The notes under the pieces are model-generated. The model had not been told where the DNA came from. It did not search any database and was given only the letters and a program-made list of their open reading frames with translations. This document shows, piece by piece, positions 53,918-59,900 of a DNA stretch of 64,000 bases (positions are counted from its first letter, which is position 1; every line of letters starts with the position of its first letter). Origin of the DNA: Megascapheus bottae (Eukaryota; Chordata; Mammalia; Rodentia; Geomyidae); contig JANJXV010000188.1 of assembly GCA_024803745.1 (NCBI GenBank), positions 1,267,001 to 1,331,000 on the forward strand, written 5' to 3'. The translations under genes were made by a program, and so were the position numbers.

Positions 53918-56900
53918 TACTTTCTATCTTACATTTTAATTGGTAATCCACTTGTAGGTACTCTTTTGGTTTCTACTTCAGTTTTGCTAAAGAATAAAAA
54001 GGAATGCAAAAGAAACCATGTCAGTTTGGGTCAAGTTAGTTATAATTAATGTTTAACTAGTAAGCTGATCTTCTAAACTTTACACGTAGCAATCTACCAT
54101 GTCATCTGTTCTAGAAAATGATTCTAATTGATCATATCAGGACTGTGAAGACAGAAGATTTCAGCCTGGTTATAGTTCTGCATGCCTGTAATCAATGCAC
54201 ACTGAACGCAGGAGAAGAAAGATCATTCCAGGAGAGCTCAGAGTACCTTGAGACCATGGATTAACAGCAGCAGCAAAATGCCGAAAGATGTATTGTTGAA
54301 CTTCTTATTTTTACTACAATAGGACTTTATAGGCTAGTAATGAGGACCTCAGAAAATAGTATTATAAAAGTATCTTTATTAAAAAGTGAAAGATTTATAC
54401 AATCTGAAGAGAAACCAAACTACATGACTCTGATGATAAAATGCCATAGGAAGAAAAAGTATCGTCATATTCATAAAACTCTCACCATAATGTGGAATTA
54501 GGCAGACAGGCTCACAAGATGACCTAGGACTGGTTAAAGAAGAGCTTATGTGTGATCCTCGACTTTGCTCCACAAAGGATTCTTTTTTAGCATAAACTTT
54601 CAGTCAAAAAACTGATTACATATGAACCAATCGATTTTCACTGCTCATGTCATATTGCTACTTCATATGACACCATACATATTAGTAGCTAAAATCAGAA
54701 GATAAGTGAATTCGGTCACCATTTAATTAGAATAAAAATGATACGGCTTGAGATAAGTGCCTTCCCAAGCAGGCTTCTAAATGAGATCACATCCAACTTC
54801 CACTCACCACACAGCCATGTGAGAGGCATGTGTGACAGGCTGACCCTTCCTGATGTATGCTTCTTTCATTTTCCTAGCAGCACTGGTGTTCCAACACAGG
54901 ATCTTTACTTTCTGCCATGCGCTGCATCACGCCTGCCACCAGTCCTTTCATGGTGTTGGTGTTTCTTTGTGTCCAAGTGCTCAGCTCCAGCCATGTGTAT
55001 GTGCATACTTATGAGTACATGTGTCTGTACATATATATATATATATAATATGAACATAAACTTCCACCTCTACACTTGTCTTGGTTTATATCTTACCTTT
55101 CTGTCACATTGCCATCATCAGGTGCTGGACAAGGATCATGTGCAGTTGTGCTAAAGTAACAAAAACACCTATGGTCACATATCACATGAATACGGAAGAG
55201 TTCAAATTCTGGGTCAAATTCTGATGCAGGTCCTACATTCATGCACTGTTTTTCCCTATAACTGGTTCTCTTCTCACGTTGATTTGAAATAAATGCAACC
55301 TTACAGTTTCAGACCATGAAGAAATACACTTGATGACACAAAAATGACAGTTAGCATGACTGGCATTCTGGGAGTGAGTGTGTTTCTAGTTCAGTGTGTC
55401 ATTAAGGAGGACAGGTGCAAGGTCATCTCCAAAAGAGAAAACAACCACATTACTCACCAAGCCACCAAAGAAATTTGGCCTCAAATCACTAAGGGGAAGG
55501 CGGGCTCGTCGACTATCCATGACCTTCCTCACATCTAATCAAAACCTCCAGTTTTTCCAAGTAACTACAGTTAGATGAGAAAAAGTAGCTACAGACTCAT
55601 TTCTGATCTGAAAACTTCAGTGTCCTCCATTCACATGCTGGGGAAATCATCAGAGTGACTGTTGGAGCAAGGAACTTTTGTGTAGTCCCTCTATTGAACA
55701 TTTATTCCCATGTCAATCCATCACTTTGAAACTTATCAACCACTTTTCCATGCAAATAAGTGTGAGTATTAGGGGAAGGGAAAAATTTAATCTGAGACGA
55801 TTAGATAGAACAAAATCTTTATGTTCGTGACTTACAACTAAGTGAAAGCAGTGCTCTTAGCTTTTTGTGTTTTCTCCCTAATGGCCCTCTGTTTTCTCAG
55901 TCCAAATTTCCTCTTTCTTCCTAGTTAAGTTCCAGGTTCTCCACTCCTTGTGCCAACTTTTTATTGCCATCATTATAAATATCTACCTTGTGTGGCACGA
56001 GGTCGAGCCTTTTCAGTGTGTAACAGACTTGGATAAGAACAAGTCTTGCATGGTGGCAGAGCAAGACACAGTGCCATTGTAGACACTAATTTCACAATGA
56101 CAGGGCTCTGAACTATCAGGGATGCATGCATGATCTTGATCTTATACATGCAGTTCTGTGCAGAATCAGTAGCCTCTATTTTTGTTTCTTTTACTTTTCT
56201 GCACATCGGATCTGCTCCTTTGGTCCAATCAATTACAGACTCACAAGTTGGAAACGTCATGTTTTCTAGAGGAATATGTTACTAATGTTAACAATGTACT
56301 TGAAGCATATTGTCATGACTGAGTCTTTCTCCAACGCTTCAATGGTATTAGAAACGAAAGTGATCCACAAATCTCTCAGGGGCTGAGATCTGAGCACCAT
56401 GGTTCAAAGCCAACCCAGCCATGAAAATCCATGACTCTTATGTACAATTTACCACCAGAAAACCAAAGGTGGCGCTGTGGCACAAGCGGTAGAGCACTAA
56501 TAGCCTTGAGCTGAAGAACTTAGGGACAGCACCCAGTTGAAGCCAATGAATTACCAAAAAAAATAAAAAAAAAAAAGTGAGAGGGAGAAAGAAAAGTATA
56601 CCATAACCCAACAAATCTACCTACTCTAGTAGATAATGACGTCTTGTTCACATTCAACTCACTTCAGAAGAACTCAAGACTTACATATCATCTAATATTC
56701 CCTGCTGCTGCTCCTGCTCTTCATATAGGAGTAAGAAAAAGCAGTCTAGAAGTAAGGCTCCCCTTCAGTATGAATGTGGGCCTTTCAGGGTTTAAGCATT
56801 CAAAAGAAGGAAGGATCACCTCTTAGCTACTGCTGCTAGGCCTACTTTTGGTTTCAGCAAAGGATTCCCAGGTCCCTTGCCACATTCGCAGTAGCTGACA

Positions 56901-59900
56901 GGCACCGTGATAATCTAAGAATTTTGGGTGCTAGTAGTTGCCTTCATAGCACACCATGAGCAAGTGTCTTTGGACAGGTTCTATCATTTCTATTGAGTTT
57001 CAAAACACATCATGATTACATTCAATATTGATACGCAGTGCTTGTGTACTCTGAAGATATCATTGTGCAACATGAGTTATCACTTAGATGACAAAAAAAA
57101 ATCAACTCACCAACTACTGATGTCTTCATTGGAATGAACTATAACAGCTCTTAAACCACTATCCTCACTGTGGACATATTAAAAACACACAATAATTAAC
57201 TGGGAAAATGTGAGAATTAATCATGCATTTTTTCCCAGAACACTAAGTTAGGAAACTAAGGTCTTGTGAATGCAACACAAAAATGCTGCCAACAGAGCTT
57301 CATCTGTACCATTTTTGTCCCTGCCACTCCTGCCACTACTGAGATCTCACCCCAGAGCCCTGTCCTTGCTACTCCTTTGTTCATGGTATGGTGACAATTT
57401 GGGCCTATAATGAGATATGATAATCTAAGGGTTTTGGGTGCTAGTATTTGTCTTCACAGCACACCAAGAACCACTGTCTTTTGATCTGCTCTATCATTTT
57501 CTACTTAGTTTGAAAACATGTCATGATTATGTGTGATATGAACAGGCAGTCCTCTGTGCTCTGAAAAGCCATCATTTTCCAAAATGATTTATCAATTAGA
57601 TGAAAAATCAACTTATAGTAAATGAAAAAAAATTCTAGAATACAGAAACAAGAGCTTTACCTTGTGTGATAGTTGTTCTTAATGTACTATGTTATTTCTC
57701 TTTTCCTTTTTCCCCTTAATTGTTAATCTCATATTGTTATTGTATCTGAAAATTTACCTGGAGTATTACATATGTTTATTTGAAATAGAAGAGGGAGGGG
57801 ATAAAGCAAGTTGATTGGAAAGGTGTAGGGGAAGGGAAATGGGATGAAAACATAAACAGGGCTATCAATGTGTGAGAAGAAATTCACCTACTATCTGAGG
57901 AAAATAAGTGTAAGCACTCTATACATGATCCCCAAAATAAAAAAAAAATTAACTCACGCAGTACTGATGTCTTTGTTTGAATGAACAACAGCCGTGGTTA
58001 AGTTGCTGTCTTTGCTGTGGACAAATTGAAACATATAAAAATTAAGTAGGACAATGTGGGAAGGAATGTTGTATTTATAACAATATTAGGTTAGAAAACC
58101 ATAGCTTGTGCATGCTACACAGATGCTCTGTCAAATGTACTATGCCTCTATCTCCTCTGTCTCTGCCAAAACTTCTCTCCAGTACTGAACTCTGAACTCA
58201 GAGCCCTGTCCTTGCAACTCCTATGGTGATGGCATGGTGATCCCTCCTACCTAAGGCTTGCCTGTTCAATGACACTTCCCCTTAGGATTTCACCAGAATG
58301 GTAGATGGATGTGTAGACTTGGGTTCACAGGTGTGATTCTGTCTACAGTGGGGGTGAACAGCAGAGGATAGCAATATGAAGCCTTCCAGAGTATTCCTTC
58401 TGGCAGAAGTCCATCTCCACTGAATGAGCAAAATGCATTGCATGTGTGAATGAGGAAGAAGAGATTCAGTGATAAACAAGAAAGTAAAATATTCCTGGAG
58501 CCCTGACTTGAAGCCATAGTAGCAGAGTATTGCCACTCTGCCACACACGTGTGGACATGATCGATCTCTCTCTCTCTGTCTCCTACCTCTTTCATTGTAA
58601 GCATAAATTTATTCACGAAACCTGTATTCACAGATGTGAGCAGTAAGGAGCTTGACATAATGCTGTGGAGCCATCTGTCTATCCAATATAAATGGTGCCC
58701 ATAAAGTACTCACACTGTCACAAACCTTACAACCACAGTTTTGAAAAGCTGGCATTAATGCACAATGAAAATAATATGTATAATTTAAGGTCTAGGCCTA
58801 CAGAAAGTGTATAGCCATCAAAGAACTGGACATAGCCAACAGAATATGGAAAGGACCGAACAAACATGTAGCCACTTCGATCTGACACTTGTATTTCTTC
58901 ACCTGTGAAGAAATTGTTATGGCAGGAAATAAATGCATAGGATTCTGTGTCTTTGCCATCAGACCAAAGGAACACAACCAGTTGTAGTAGGATCTCATAC
59001 ACTGGCAATGTGGGGGGTTTTAGGCGTTTCCCTTCACTGCTCCCTACAATAGCAAAACACTTTTGTGCAACTCATTTCTCATTTACTCATCAAAGTGGAA
59101 AAGGGACAATCTGACAGACAGAAGGTACACTGAGAATATTTGGAAACTACCCAGAAATGATCAATCTGTTTCATAACATTTATATTTATGTATGTTTATC
59201 TACTTGTAGATATCTGACCTTTGCTTGAATTCTTCCGTCCCAAGATCTGGTGGGTCATTTTTATCCAAGCTAAAGAGAATTAAATTATAGATAATCAAAT
59301 ACCATGTGCAATCATAGTTTTACGTTTTCACTCAGTGTAGTAAGTTAATCTAAGACTAACAAATTTGTAGAAATCAAAACTTTTACATATTTAGCTAAAT
59401 GAACAAAGGAATTTAATTTGGGGTAGGGGAGTTACATTTGATCATTTCAAAAGAAATCTTTTATGCATGGTCAAAGAATTTTTCTCTCTTAGTAAACCTA
59501 ATACACTGCTCCCTACAATAGCAAAACACTTTTGTGCAACTCATTTCTCATTTATTCATCAAAATGAAAAAGGAATAATATGACAGACAGAAGATACACT
59601 GACAATACTTGGAAATTTCCCAGAAATGATCAATATGTTTCCTAACATATACTTATACACGTTGACCTATATGTCTATATCTGACCTTTGCTTGAATTCT
59701 TCTGTCCCAAATTCTGCTGGATCATTTTTACCCAAGCTAAAGAGCATTAAATTATATACAGTCAAATACCAAGTGCAATCATAGTTTTACTTTTTTACTT
59801 AAGGTAGTAAATTAACCTAACACTAACAAATTTGTAGAAATGGAAACTTTTACATATTTATCACTTCAAAAGAAAGCTTTTATGCACGGTCAAAGAATTT

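Larger units (their letters stand above)
56912..58245. repeat. Tandem exon-bearing duplication (two units of about 0.5 kb)
   Basis: Unit 1 (about 56,912-57,410) and unit 2 (about 57,417-58,245, with an L1 fragment) share ATAATCTAAG-TTTTGGGTGCTAGTA at the left and CAGAGCCCTGTCCTTGC at the right, with exons c and d at matching places. A third diverged relative with exon e lies at about 60,295-60,665. Confidence 0.85.

Noticed and set aside
55973..56260. 95-codon minus-strand frame ([15 protein letters not shown]...)
   Set aside because: No recognised family, no splice phase matching the gene, no second supporting exon. Left as a possible chance frame.
58727..59008. 93-codon minus-strand frame ([15 protein letters not shown]...)
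   Set aside because: Protein-like but not recognised; flanking splice-like sites do not give a consistent phase with the neighbouring exons.
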